Shown here piece after piece: positions 10,913 through 19,934 of a stretch of 31,388 nt of DNA. A program made the translations under genes and the position numbers. How positions within the stretch are numbered: the stretch's first letter is position 1; each line of letters begins with the position of its first letter. This DNA comes from Corinectria fuckeliana. Taxonomy: Eukaryota > Ascomycota > Sordariomycetes > Hypocreales > Nectriaceae. Below the pieces are notes generated by a model. That model saw only the letters and a list, made by a program, of their open reading frames with translations, did no database searches and was not told the DNA's origin. Location of the stretch: positions 1 to 31,388 of the forward strand of contig WPDH01000412.1 of assembly GCA_019137255.1 (NCBI GenBank), written 5' to 3'.

Positions 10913-11168
10913 TATTAGATATATAATTAATTATAAGTGGGTCTAACAGGCTGAATTTTAGGTGATTTGATCACAGAAAAATAGATGATGATAATAAAGC
11001 CTAGCAATATGATTCAATTAATGTGATTATCGCTAGAATTAGTGTTGTTATGACCGTATGGTCGTGTTCCTCTTCCAGCCTCTTGTCTTTAAGGGAATTC
11101 CCGTCTTCCGGATCATCCGGGCTTCCGTGGCCTTAGTCATCCCCTTCAGCCGGGTCCCCTGTCTGACA
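10913..11168 (-). repeat. 5' LTR of Copia element 1
   Basis: The partner of 5425-5680. Its inner end (10913-11000) is RIP-mutated (for example TATATAATTAATTA where the other copy has CACGTGATCGATCG). Its outer half keeps CCGG, CCGTGG and similar sites that are mutated in the left copy. Confidence 0.93.
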
Positions 11169-11173
11169 TCTCG
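11169..11173. repeat. Target-site duplication of Copia element 1, right copy (TCTCG)
   Basis: A perfect match to 5420-5424, directly outside the right LTR. Confidence 0.9.
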
Positions 11174-12249
11174 CCAGGGGTCCCGCATGAAGATTTGGCT
11201 TCGGCACACTCGGTCCGGACCGGATCATCAAAGGATCTGTCGAGGCCGGCGAGGAGATTATGCCTGACGGCAATGATCTTGAGCTTGCGCTCTAGTAATG
11301 GTAATTTCTTGGTACTGTACTGTAAGTCGTTCTATCAAAACTCGTCTCGTGCTCTGGGAATACTGTGTAGATGGCATACCAGGTCAGGCGTTAAGAACTC
11401 GGCCGAGTGTACTCCGTAAGCCCCTGGAAAACCAGGGTCTCCTTTTGCGCCCCGCCCATCTAAGGGATTTGTCACCAGCGTCCTGCTGAACCGATCAGGT
11501 TGGTGCGTGGGCTTTAACGCGTGTAGATCATTATACGTTCCGGCCGTCTAGCCACGAGCTAAGGGATCGACCATCGCGGGAGCAAAGAGTGCTACGGAAA
11601 ATTAGCAAGGCATGTCTGCGATCGTATTATTCCTACCTCTGGGCCTCTCCTTGGCCTGGCGTAGTCAGTAGTAGGATGCAGTTCCGCAGGCACAATGCGT
11701 CATCGGTGGTACTCTGTTGAGGTGTTGCGGCCTCAGGCCACCAACGGCTAGGTAAGGCCCGCTACTTCGTACATAGCACGGAGTAGACGTGAAATCATCA
11801 ACCTTGTCACATCTGTCCGCACCACGTTCCCAATCTCGCAATCGCCGAAGACAAGCCCGGTGGCTTAGCGTAGGGCTAGAGCAAATTTCAAGACCCTGCC
11901 AGCTGTGCAGCCATGGCACTACGACACCCGACCGACATCCCGGAATCTTTCCTTGCGAAGGATTCGCAAGGAGGAGCCACCAGCACTCGAGGCCCAGTCG
12001 CAAACCGCCGTTGAATAAGCATGAGGCCATTTATTAATATGTGGAAGATTGCCTCTGCACTAGGTCGCCGTTGCAGCCGGCCGGCCCGTTTGCTGTCGGT
12101 GGTTAGCCTGGTGAGTGCTTATTCTTGGCTCCTCGGAGTCACCCTTTTGCATCTCCCCTGTTCTTCTCGTCATACTTATCAATGTGTGCCTCCTCCGCAG
12201 AAAATGTCGCTGGCGGCGGTTCGCTTGCGGCTGAGATCGCTGGCTCAAG
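11174..12249. promoter_or_regulatory. Upstream region of the GT2 gene, formerly shared with the GT31-like gene
   Basis: No convincing gene; the short frames here are chance. Together with 5212-5424 this was about 1.29 kb of continuous DNA between divergent start codons before the Copia insertion, so it probably held a shared promoter. I see no clear TATA box. A possible leader intron (GTGAGTGC at 12111 to CTCCGCAG at 12200) has good splice ends. A coding exon ahead of it (ATG at 12021 or 12039) would not join the GT2 frame, so if real it is untranslated. Confidence 0.45.
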
Positions 12250-14096
12250 ATGGAAAAGTACGCGCCGGAAGATCCCCAGCTTCCCGCTGAGCGTGCGCCA
12301 CACGTCAGTTGGTCGCGCAAGGCCTTCAACATCATGGGATGCATGCTGGCGTTCCCCATCTACTGGTTCATGACGGTGCATTGCAGGTATCCCGTAACGC
12401 TGGACCTGGTCTGCACCATTGCGCTGGCCGAGCTCAGCCGCTTCGTCAATGAAGGCCGGCGCATCGGTTTCTACTCCCGGCAAGCTCGCCCGCGCAACAA
12501 GATGGACTTGGAAAGGCAGCCTGCGTCACCGAGGCTAGACTGCGTGGCTGCCGTGGTGGGATGGCGAGAAGATCCGACTCTGTTCACCCAGGCGTTGGAG
12601 AGCTATCGGGCAGCCAAGCACTGCGCCTTCATGCTTGTCGGCATTGATGGAGATGAAGAGGAAGACCAAGACATGGTCCGAGTCTTTGACAAGGCGAGTA
12701 ACTAGCCTGCTGAAGCCTGGCATCTCTAACATGCCGCAGGTGTACCCGCGCCAGTCTAGGACCATTCACATTCCGGAACCGTTGGGCACGGCGGTCGAGC
12801 ACTTCGTGTCCAAGATGACGTCCATGCGGCAACAATACGATGAGGACTTTGACGAAGACGAGTGCCACAAGCTCGCCATGGCCCACTGCATCCAGCTCGC
12901 CCGCATCACTCTAGCGCAGCAGAACATCAACTTCCGCGGAGTCGATGGAGTCCGCCAGCTGTGCATTCGGCAAAAGCACATGCACAAGAAAGGCATCATG
13001 TTCACCACCTACGTCTTCTCTCTTGTCATCGCTAATATCCTCGGCATCGAGTTTCTCTGGTCGTCAGACTCGGATACGCTGGTCTTGCCGGACTCGCTCG
13101 AGCGCACTGTCAACTCCATTGCGGCTGACGCGAAGATTGGCGGAGCGAGTTCCGGACTTGTTGTTCACAACGAGTCGGAGACGGCAGTGACACGGCTCGC
13201 AGCTACTGTATACTGGGGTGAGCTGTATCTAACTCGGTCTACGCCGGCTGCGACTGCGACGAGCGACTGCCAGAGCGGACCTAGCACTGTCTTCCGGCTT
13301 GCCGCCTTGCCAGCGGTTCTTGTCCCATGGTATCTCCAGACAATCATGGGCAAACGCATGGTATGTCATCCTCATTTTCCATAACGACCAGCAGCTGACT
13401 AGTTAGATCATCAACGAGGATCGACATCTGACCACCAACCTTCTCTCCCGCGGCTGGGGCGTCGTCTTTGCCTCGGACGTGTTGGCAGCGACAGAAACAC
13501 CAACGACTCTCCCCAGGTGGATCATGCAACAAGTCCGATGGGCGCGAGCAACACACATCGAATCACTTCTGCAACCAAAGGTGTACCTCATGAGCCACCC
13601 ACTGCTCTTTTACGGAATGGCTAAGCGCGAGTCCGGCCCCATCATTGCCGCTGTCGCCGTTCTCTACTATTTCCTTACTGCTCGACAACTCTTCGTTGTC
13701 TGTGTCTCTGACCTTGCCGTGCGCATGACTCTCAGCACCTTCTACAACATTCTCAGAAACCCTCAGAGGCTCAGCAATGAGTCTTTACGCTGGGTGCTCC
13801 CTGGCATGCTGTTCTATTACATCCCTCTCCCGGCCATCCACGTTTGGAGCATGACGACGCTCACAGCGGACGGGTGGGGGACTACCATGCGAGCAGCTAC
13901 TGAGCGGGACCGTGTTTCAAGCTGGCGAAAGGCCTGGGGGGAGCTGGGATTCCTTGTAGTCTGGATGGGTGTCGTCGCTGGAGCGTTGGCAAGATGGCTT
14001 GCTACGGCGTACGATGTATGCCCGCAGTACCGAGCGATATCGATAGTGCTCAGTTGTATATTCGCATCGAGCACGACTTGGATGGGATTAACATAG
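12250..14096 (+). CDS. Family 2 processive glycosyltransferase (fungal Cps1/hyaluronan-synthase-like)
   Basis: Three exons, 12250-12693, 12740-13360 and 13407-14096, encode 584 residues. A hydrophobic segment lies near residues 28-50, and several membrane segments lie in the C-terminal 180 residues, so the enzyme is an integral membrane synthase. GT2 signatures are in order: the DSD nucleotide-sugar site (D258-D260, in SSDSDTLVL), an ED motif (NEDRHLTTNLL, N358-E359-D360; catalytic base) and Q396-Q-V-R-W400, the QxxRW motif of processive synthases. This family polymerises and exports an extracellular polysaccharide; the fungal product is not known from sequence. Both introns are phase 0. The start ATG is the first in frame, so a longer N-terminus through an undetected exon is possible. 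It pairs head to head with the GT31-like gene, suggesting a common glycan pathway. Confidence 0.9.
12694..12739 (+). other. GC-AG intron 1 of the GT2 gene
   Basis: A 46-bp intron with donor GCGAGT, branch CTCTAAC and acceptor CCGCAG. Only the GC donor keeps the frame (VFDK-VYPRQSR). The GT four bases downstream (12698) would shift it. Confidence 0.75.
13361..13406 (+). other. Intron 2 of the GT2 gene
   Basis: A 46-bp phase-0 intron with donor GTATGT, branch-like CTGAC and acceptor TTAG. It joins MGKRM to IINEDRHLTT, placing the catalytic ED motif right after the junction. Confidence 0.88.
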
Positions 14097-14255
14097 TAAT
14101 AAACCTAACAAAAACAACCCAATGCAATAATGCTCTAGTTATGCCGCCACTCCTTTTCGCTCTTTTTTTCTTTCCTTCACCACCTCTCCTCCCACCACCT
14201 CTTCTATTAACACCACCTCCACTACCAACCCAACCTCATTCAACTGTATAGTACC

Positions 14256-14459
14256 ATGTCTCAGGGGGCCCCCACCGGTACTCGCGAGAGCGGCCTCGCA
14301 GCACAACTTCCACTACTAACGACCCAGGCAACATCATCTGTGATCTCTGGTCGTGCACCTCCTTTTGTGCTACCAACCGAGAGTCTCACACCTAAGGCTT
14401 CAACCGCATGCGAAAGCTCACTAGATGCAACGCGGTATGCGCCTTTATGTTCCCCATAG
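14256..14459 (+). CDS. Small hypothetical ORF, paralogous to the ORF at 25815
   Basis: Sixty-seven residues with no known domain. It follows a pyrimidine- and CCACC-rich leader (14155-14250) typical of fungal 5' UTRs. Residues 17-30 (AQLPLLTTQATSSVI) match residues 70-84 of the ORF at 25815-26144. After that the homology continues in another frame (MRKLT...FMFPIDS, starting at 14408), so this copy has about 60 extra bases and a frameshift relative to its paralogue. Either a small gene with an intron or a decayed copy. Confidence 0.3.
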   Translation: MSQGAPTGTRESGLAAQLPLLTTQATSSVISGRAPPFVLPTESLTPKASTACESSLDATRYAPLCSP

Positions 14460-14509
14460 ACAGTAACCCCCCGGCCACTCCCGAGATGCCACAGGGTGGC
14501 AACGAGGCT

Positions 14510-14572
14510 GGAGACACCTCCCAGACCGCTAGAGACACCTCCCAGACCACTGGAAACATCTCCCAGACCCCT
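14510..14572 (+). repeat. Three tandem 21-bp repeats
   Basis: Units at 14510-14530, 14531-14551 and 14552-14572 differ by a few bases. In the frame that starts at 14408 they encode a 7-residue repeat (GDTSQTA, RDTSQTT, GNISQTP). Keeping a multiple of three is consistent with a translated past. Confidence 0.8.
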
Positions 14573-14590
14573 AGATCTAAGGGCGTCTAA

Positions 14591-15201
14591 CGCCCTAGCT
14601 CGTCCACTATGTGTGCGCGCCTCCCACTTGATGCACACGTTTCTACTCTTGTTACTTCAGAGTTGCCAGTAGGTATCCCCGAGCGGACACTTTAATCGTC
14701 GTGTGGTCGAGCGATAACATGCGGATTTCCCAGGTAAGTATCTTTGGGTCTACGTCACAGATCACGTACCCTTAAAGGAAACTGGCAATAAGTGTGGGTT
14801 TACAGCCTGAATAGCATGAATCATCAATATACCTTTAGTCAAACGAAACCCTCTTCTAGACTGTACAACTGGTTCAGCATTCGTGGCAGTGAAGCACGAA
14901 TACCTTGTTCTAGGCATCTACTTGACTTGACTCAACCATGTTCGTCGGAACACACCATGTTGTTCTTAATTGGCTCTTCTAATAATCGGAACCCCATGAA
15001 CATGCACATACATACACCTTGAATTCAAGACTATAAGTATGTGCCGCTATCCTTGCAGGGACAATCTACCATCACACCACCATCATCACTACAATCGGTG
15101 CCCTGCTGTGCTTTTCACTTCTAGATCGCTACTCGTCGTCGTAAGTTATATTCTGACTGCCTTCTCTTCAGTTTCTCAGCTCACAGCCCGTCTCGGAAGC
15201 C
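14591..15201. other. Intergenic region, no supported gene
   Basis: It contains a segment at 14630-14675 that matches the 3' flank of the paralogous ORF near 26170-26210. A segment at 14795-14818 recurs in inverted form near 26346-26370. A CAC-rich leader (15065-15100) precedes the next ORF. Confidence 0.5.
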
Positions 15202-15504
15202 ATGACTTCGATACCGAGCGACCACCACGCTCTTGCATGTAATGATGCCACCATGTCAGGTCGCAAGTCTCAGCCGCAAACTGGCGAAACCCTCACTGAC
15301 CGGGCGCAAACTGGCGAAGCTCCTAATGACCAGGCGCATAGTGGCGAAGCGCTCACTAACCAAGCGCAAACAAACCAGACTGGCAGCGATTCCCTAACAG
15401 TTGACAGCCAACAATCAGGCATGTCAACTTTAAGCTGTAATTGGGCTTTCCCTAGAGATATTTTACATGAGAATGCTATAGTAAAAATACAAAGCCAGCT
15501 TTAA
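15202..15504 (+). CDS. Small Gln/Thr-rich ORF running into the AT-rich array
   Basis: One hundred residues, no recognised family. The ATG has a good context (GAAGCCATG) after a CAC-rich leader. Residues 26-55 are three copies of a 10-residue unit (QTGE-x-x-x-D/N-x-A). From about residue 75 the sequence composition changes as it enters AT-rich DNA, so the natural C-terminus is probably lost or replaced. Treat as a truncated gene or relic. Confidence 0.3.
   Translation: MTSIPSDHHALACNDATMSGRKSQPQTGETLTDRAQTGEAPNDQAHSGEALTNQAQTNQTGSDSLTVDSQQSGMSTLSCNWAFPRDILHENAIVKIQSQL
15277..15366 (+). repeat. Three tandem 30-bp repeats
   Basis: Units at 15277, 15307 and 15337, followed by a partial unit, encode the decapeptides QTGETLTDRA, QTGEAPNDQA and HSGEALTNQA. 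Confidence 0.85.
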
Positions 15505-17400
15505 TTAAAATAAAAATTTCTTTTTATTAAAAGAAAACCTTTTTTTAGTAATTAAAAAAAAAAATTAGAAAATTATTTAAAATAACTTTTAGTATTTATA
15601 TAAAAAAAACTTTAAGTTTATTATATAAAAAACCTACCTTTAGTTATTTAAAAAGTTTTTAAATAGATTTTTTTTTAAAAGATTTTTAGTTTACTATATA
15701 AAAAAGACTTTTAGTTACTACTTTTAGTTTAAACCTTTAGTTAAGAAAAACTCTTATAATATTTTTTTAAAATCTTTAAAAAGAGTTTAGTTTTTTAATT
15801 AATAAACTTTTAGAAAAAAATATTTTAATACTTTTAGTTAAAACTTTTAGTTAAAATTTTAATTAATATAATTTTTAGTTTATAAAACTTTTAGTTTAAT
15901 TAGTAGTTAAGACTTTTAGCTAATACTTTTAGTTAAAGTTTTAATTAATACTTTTAGTTTATAATAGTTTTAGTTAAAACTTTTAGTTTATATAACTTTT
16001 AGTTTAATTAGTAGAAAAGACTTTTAGTTAAAACTTTTAGCTAAAGTTTTAGTTAATAATATAAAATTAATTATATTAAGAGATATATAAAGTAAATACT
16101 ACTAAAAGGAAAAATTCTTACTTATATAATTAAGATATTTTAAGCTTAAAAGTAAAATAGTAAGATAATATAATTATTTTTTTTATTTTTTTTTTAAAAA
16201 AAGGTTTTCTTTTATATAAGAGAAAATCTTAAGATACTTTTTAGTTACTTTTTAGAAAATCTTTAGATAAGTCTTAAGATTTTTTTAAAACTATCTTAAA
16301 ATTTTATAAGATATTTTTTAGCCTAATTAGTAAGAGATTTCTTCTCTTATTATAGTTACTTTTTAGTAACTCTTTTTAAGGTTATAACTTAAGCTATTAC
16401 TAGATAGTAATAACTCTTTTTTTAGCTTATTTTATAATAGTTAATACTTTTAGTTAAAGTCTTATTTAATACTTTTAGTTTATAATACTTTTAGTTAAAC
16501 CTTTTAGTTAAAGTCTTATTTAATACTTTTAGTTTATAATACTTTTAGTTAAAACTTTTAGTTAAAATTTTAATTAATATAACTTTTAGTTAATAAAACT
16601 TTTAGTTTTATTAGTTAATAAAATATTTAGTTAATAAAACTTTTAGTTAATAAAACTTTTAGTTTAATTAGTAGTTAAGACTTTTAGTTAATACTTTTAG
16701 TAGTTAATACTTTTAGTTAAAATTTTAATTAATATAACTTTTAATTAATATAACTTTTAGTTAATATAACTTTTAGTTTAATTAGTAGTAAAAACCTTTA
16801 GTTAATACTTTTAGTTAATATTTTAATTAATATATTTAGTTTATAATACTTTTAGCTAATACTTTTAGTTTATAATATTTTTAGTTAAACTTTTAGTTTA
16901 TAATAGTTTTATTTAAAAGTTTTAGTTAATAAAAGTTTTAGTTACTAAAACTTTTAGTTTAATTAGTAGTTAAGACTTTTAGTTAATACTTTTAGTTTAT
17001 ACTTTTAGTTTATATAACTTTTAGTTTAATTAGTAGTAAAAACTTTTAGCTAATACTTTTAGTTAAAGTTTTAATTAATACTTTTAGTTTATAATACTTT
17101 TAATTAAACTTTTTAGCTAATACTTTTAGTTATAACTTTTAGTTTATAATATTTTTAGTTAAAACCTTTAGTTTATATAACTTTTAGTTTATTAACTTTT
17201 TTTTAAAAAGTATTAATTAATAAAATATTTAGTTTATAATACTTTTAGTTTATACTAGTTTAAAAAGACTTTTAGCTTTTTAATTATTTTATAAAAAAGA
17301 TTAATTTTAAAATACTTTTAGACTTTTAGTTTAATTAAAATTTTTAATCTTATTTATTATTTTAAAAAATACTTAAAAAGAATTTAGTTTAAATAAAACT
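15505..17400. repeat. AT-rich degenerate tandem array (CTTTTAGTTA-like units)
   Basis: About 1.9 kb of extremely AT-rich DNA. Most of it is repetitions of a 9-14 base motif centred on CTTTTAGTT, with longer irregular spacing of a TTTAATTAGTAG marker (at 15895, 16003, 16663, 16777, 16958 and 17025). The few remaining C and G are nearly all in CpT or ApG context. There is no coding potential on either strand. It ends just short of the stop codon of the 585-aa gene. It looks like a minisatellite driven to saturation by RIP, or an AT-rich satellite in its own right. Confidence 0.8.
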
Positions 17401-17422
17401 ATTATGTTAAGTTAATAAAGCA

Positions 17423-19180
17423 CTAGGAGCATTGTGATATCCCTTTGTTAAGCCTTATTCGTAATGGCTCCTCTGTTAGATGTAGCGGTTTAATGCTAAT
17501 CTCACTAGCTTTAACAGTAATCATCTCTAACGCCACCCATCGAGCGTTATATAACTGGGTGTCTATGATTAAGACGCCTGCCTCAGCTGGCTTCACTAGG
17601 AGCAAGTCGTCGAATTTCATCAAGGACAACTCTGGAACAGCAAACAGTGGCTTCTCATGATAGAGGGCCTTAATCAGGCTGTCTAGCAAACTGCAATTTG
17701 CATGCTCCTCAAAGCTCAGCCGCCACCGCCCCTCAAGAAGCAGGAGCAGGTGCCAAACCGCCCACCGGACCACAAAGGCCGGCTCGTCGTCCAACAATTG
17801 AAGCGACACGCTGCCAAGAGCCTTCAAAGGCCATAGAGGTGTCGGTCCCTCTAGACTGTCGACGGCGCGGATCAGGGCCCGGAGTGTCTCAAACGCCTGC
17901 GCCGAATCGTTCCGCGATCCGGTACGCAGCATGGATATCAGCTCTAATGTCATGGCACCCACGTCCTGATGCCTTTCGGACACTTTCTGTGACGTCCACG
18001 ACGGGAGAAGATCCCAAGGCAGTTTCCAGCCTTCCACTCCGCAGACTTCGCCATTTGCGAATAGTGGTACGTGCTGATTCGCCCCGAAGATGAACTCCCG
18101 AAGCCGACAATGATCTTGTCTAAGAGTGTCCAGACTGCTCCGCATAGTCTGGGCATCAGTCTCTCTCTCTTCGACCTTGCTATTCGCTTTGCGGAGCTGT
18201 TTACGAGCGTCCGCAATCTGTTGGACGTGATTGGACCTGACCGACATGACCTGCTGGCGGAGGCTTTTCACCTCGTCGCAAATGAGCTGGGATTTGTTGA
18301 GCTCCTTGCGCAGACTCCATGCTTCGTCACGGAAGAGTTCAGCTTCCTTGAGCTCCTTGCGCAGACGAGAAGCTTCGTCACGGAAGACTCCAGCTTCTTC
18401 CAGCTCCTTGCGCAGACGCAAAGACTCAATGGTAGAAGAGTCGCGAAGCTCCTGAAGGTCACGTTGAGCGCGTGACAGATGCTTCTCCGTCTGAAGTCCA
18501 TCCCATCTGGACTGGTGAAGATCTCTCTCCTTGTCTCGGATGGCATCCTCGCGGGCATCGCGCTCCTTCTTGAGGGCTCTCTCATTGTCTTGTATCATGC
18601 TGTCGCGGGCATGGCGCTCCTGTGTGAGCTTTGCCACCTGGCTTCGGAGAGAGGCGATCTCATCTCGTAGAGGGGCCACGCTACCGGTCTGGGACATGGC
18701 CTGGCTGAGTGCCTGGCTGTCTTCCCCGGTGACGTCCGCCGTGGCGATCTGCTGTATCAGCTTGTTGGGCAGCTTGTTGCCGTACGACCGCAAGATCCGC
18801 ACCACCAGAGGCTCCTCCTTGACCATCCACGTCAAGATGCCAGCGGCCGTGGACAGGCACGCTTTGTCCTGCCCCTTGCTGGCCCCATCTGCGACAGGTT
18901 TAGCCATGTCATCATGGGCGGCCCAGATATCCTCGTTCTTGGCCCGGATGTCCCGAATTTGGGTTCGGACGTCGTCGCATTCCTTGACCCTGACGGTACA
19001 AAGCGCGACAAGCTGCTTCATCTCTGGTAGGCTACCAGTCGTGTAGCCGGCCATGTCAGCGTAGTCCTTGAGGCCATAGCTGATTTCAGTCAGCTGCTCC
19101 GTCAGCTCTTCCACTCGCTGTTCGATGCTGGCCCTGTCGCGGGACCACGGCAAACGTTGCTGTTTGAACTTGTGCGCCAT
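17423..19180 (-). CDS. Coiled-coil protein of unknown function (585 aa)
   Basis: I do not recognise the family. Residues 1-35 are basic and helical. Residues 40-165 are mixed and probably globular. Residues 165-360 form a long charged coiled coil, within which 255-305 are three copies of a 17-residue unit (RLRKEL-x-EA-x-x-FRDEA). Residues 361-585 are a folded-looking C-terminal domain with Trp-rich and hydrophobic stretches (WHLLLLLEG) and no catalytic motif I know. There is no signal peptide or clear membrane span. The ATG is the first in frame. The stop codon lies about 20 bp from the AT-rich array, so the 3' UTR must fall inside it. The next gene upstream (19935-22709) is also a long coiled coil on the same strand. 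The ends of both proteins share a weak pattern (GVLI followed by an Arg/Leu/Val strand), hinting at common descent; this is inference. Confidence 0.72.
   Translation of the reverse strand: MAHKFKQQRLPWSRDRASIEQRVEELTEQLTEISYGLKDYADMAGYTTGSLPEMKQLVALCTVRVKECDDVRTQIRDIRAKNEDIWAAHDDMAKPVADGASKGQDKACLSTAAGILTWMVKEEPLVVRILRSYGNKLPNKLIQQIATADVTGEDSQALSQAMSQTGSVAPLRDEIASLRSQVAKLTQERHARDSMIQDNERALKKERDAREDAIRDKERDLHQSRWDGLQTEKHLSRAQRDLQELRDSSTIESLRLRKELEEAGVFRDEASRLRKELKEAELFRDEAWSLRKELNKSQLICDEVKSLRQQVMSVRSNHVQQIADARKQLRKANSKVEERETDAQTMRSSLDTLRQDHCRLREFIFGANQHVPLFANGEVCGVEGWKLPWDLLPSWTSQKVSERHQDVGAMTLELISMLRTGSRNDSAQAFETLRALIRAVDSLEGPTPLWPLKALGSVSLQLLDDEPAFVVRWAVWHLLLLLEGRWRLSFEEHANCSLLDSLIKALYHEKPLFAVPELSLMKFDDLLLVKPAEAGVLIIDTQLYNARWVALEMITVKASEISIKPLHLTEEPLRIRLNKGISQCS
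18266..18418 (-). repeat. Three tandem 51-bp repeats in the 585-aa gene
   Basis: Each unit encodes 17 residues (for example RLRKELEEAGVFRDEAS and RLRKELKEAELFRDEAW). DNA similarity between units is high, especially around CTCCTTGCGCAGAC, so the expansion is recent or homogenised. Confidence 0.85.
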
Positions 19181-19703
19181 CTTTGGTCTTGACGTAAATG
19201 TAGTTTGTTCATGAGTACAGTAGAGTGGTCAAATAGCCAAAAAGTAGTTCTGTGGCCATTTTCCTGCCCTAACCGTGATGTTGAGGCAGGTGTCCCTTCT
19301 GATCGCAACTGCCTTTCACATCGCGGCAACTGCAGAACACCCACAGTATTCCGTCGTTTCCACGGGAAAACCTCAATTGAATTAAGTAATCCTTGATGCA
19401 TGGGAGTGGCTTTAAGTATGCGATCTGCTCTCCTAGTGACTGCATAAGCCTCAGGGCATGAGGGCATAAAGGCATGAAGGCATCGGGGCATCAGGGCATC
19501 GGGGCATCAGGGCATCAGGGCATCAGGGCATCAGGGCAGTCAGTTGTATAAACAGGAACTAAACCTCTTAAAATACGGCACAAGTATGTTCCCCTAGCAA
19601 ACAAGTCCCGCTAATCATCATCGACACTCGTAGCAGTCTCTAATAGCCTGGCTGGCTTGCCATCGATTGGACCCACGATGCTCATCCGTGGACCATCTCT
19701 AGC
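19181..19703. other. Intergenic region with octamer array, no supported gene
   Basis: The upstream region of the 585-aa gene. It contains the CATC(A/G)GGG array at 19454-19536. No TATA box or ORF is convincing. Confidence 0.5.
19454..19536 (+). repeat. CATC(A/G)GGG octamer tandem array
   Basis: About ten 8-bp units. The left ones are degenerate (CATGAGGG, CATAAAGG, CATGAAGG) and the right ones nearly perfect CATCAGGG. It lies about 275-355 bp upstream of the 585-aa start codon. It is not a fungal telomere repeat (TTAGGG). Confidence 0.9.
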
Positions 19704-19929
19704 AGTATCGGCTCCTGGATGCTAGGCAGGATATTTGAAGAGGAAATGTCGCGGTGGAGGAGGGGTTTCTGTCTATGTTAGTCTTCGTCTTCGTCTTCGT
19801 GTAGCCAGAGGAGCAGCCTACTGTAAAGTCTCACGTCTTGTCTAGTCGCAATACTGCGACACGTCCCGGCTGTGTACCTTGTGCCAAGACAGAAACGGAT
19901 GATGGCCACCGCAGCAGTGGTCCGCGGCG
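19704..19929 (-). pseudogene. Truncated copy of the GT31-like gene
   Basis: Clear DNA similarity to 4008-4350, including the intron region and the sequence around GGATGCTAGG, the CGACAC/CCCGGCTGTG block and GCAGCAGTGGTCCGCGGCG. About 130 bp corresponding to roughly 4199-4327 are missing, and the intron has CTTCGT-type expansions, so the frame is broken. The intron is retained, so this arose from DNA, not from an mRNA. It ends at the stop codon of the 924-aa gene. Confidence 0.85.
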
Positions 19930-19934
19930 GACCA

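Larger units (their letters stand above)
5425..11168 (-). mobile_element. Ty1/Copia LTR retrotransposon, complete length, RIP-inactivated
   Basis: A 5,744-bp element bounded by 256-bp direct LTRs and a perfect 5-bp duplication. It runs on the minus strand: the LTR reads TGTCAGACAGG...GTGTCCAACA, a G-run polypurine tract borders the left (3') LTR, and the pol relics lie in the order protease, integrase, reverse transcriptase, RNase H from right to left. That integrase-before-RT order defines Copia rather than Gypsy. The interior is AT-rich, with CpA and TpG almost gone and TpA in excess, so all frames carry many TAA/TAG stops. The outer edges are unmutated. It sits between two divergent glycosyltransferase genes. 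Confidence 0.95.

Noticed and set aside
12021..12290. Coding exon upstream of the GT2 start, spliced from 12110 to 12201
   Set aside because: The splice ends look real, but the joined frame does not enter the GT2 frame, so a coding role is not supported.
15505..17400. CRISPR-like or regularly spaced repeat
   Set aside because: Units are short, degenerate and irregularly spaced with no unique spacers, and the host is eukaryotic.
19454..19536. Telomere-like repeat
   Set aside because: The unit CATCAGGG is not TTAGGG and sits in the promoter of a gene, with no chromosome end.
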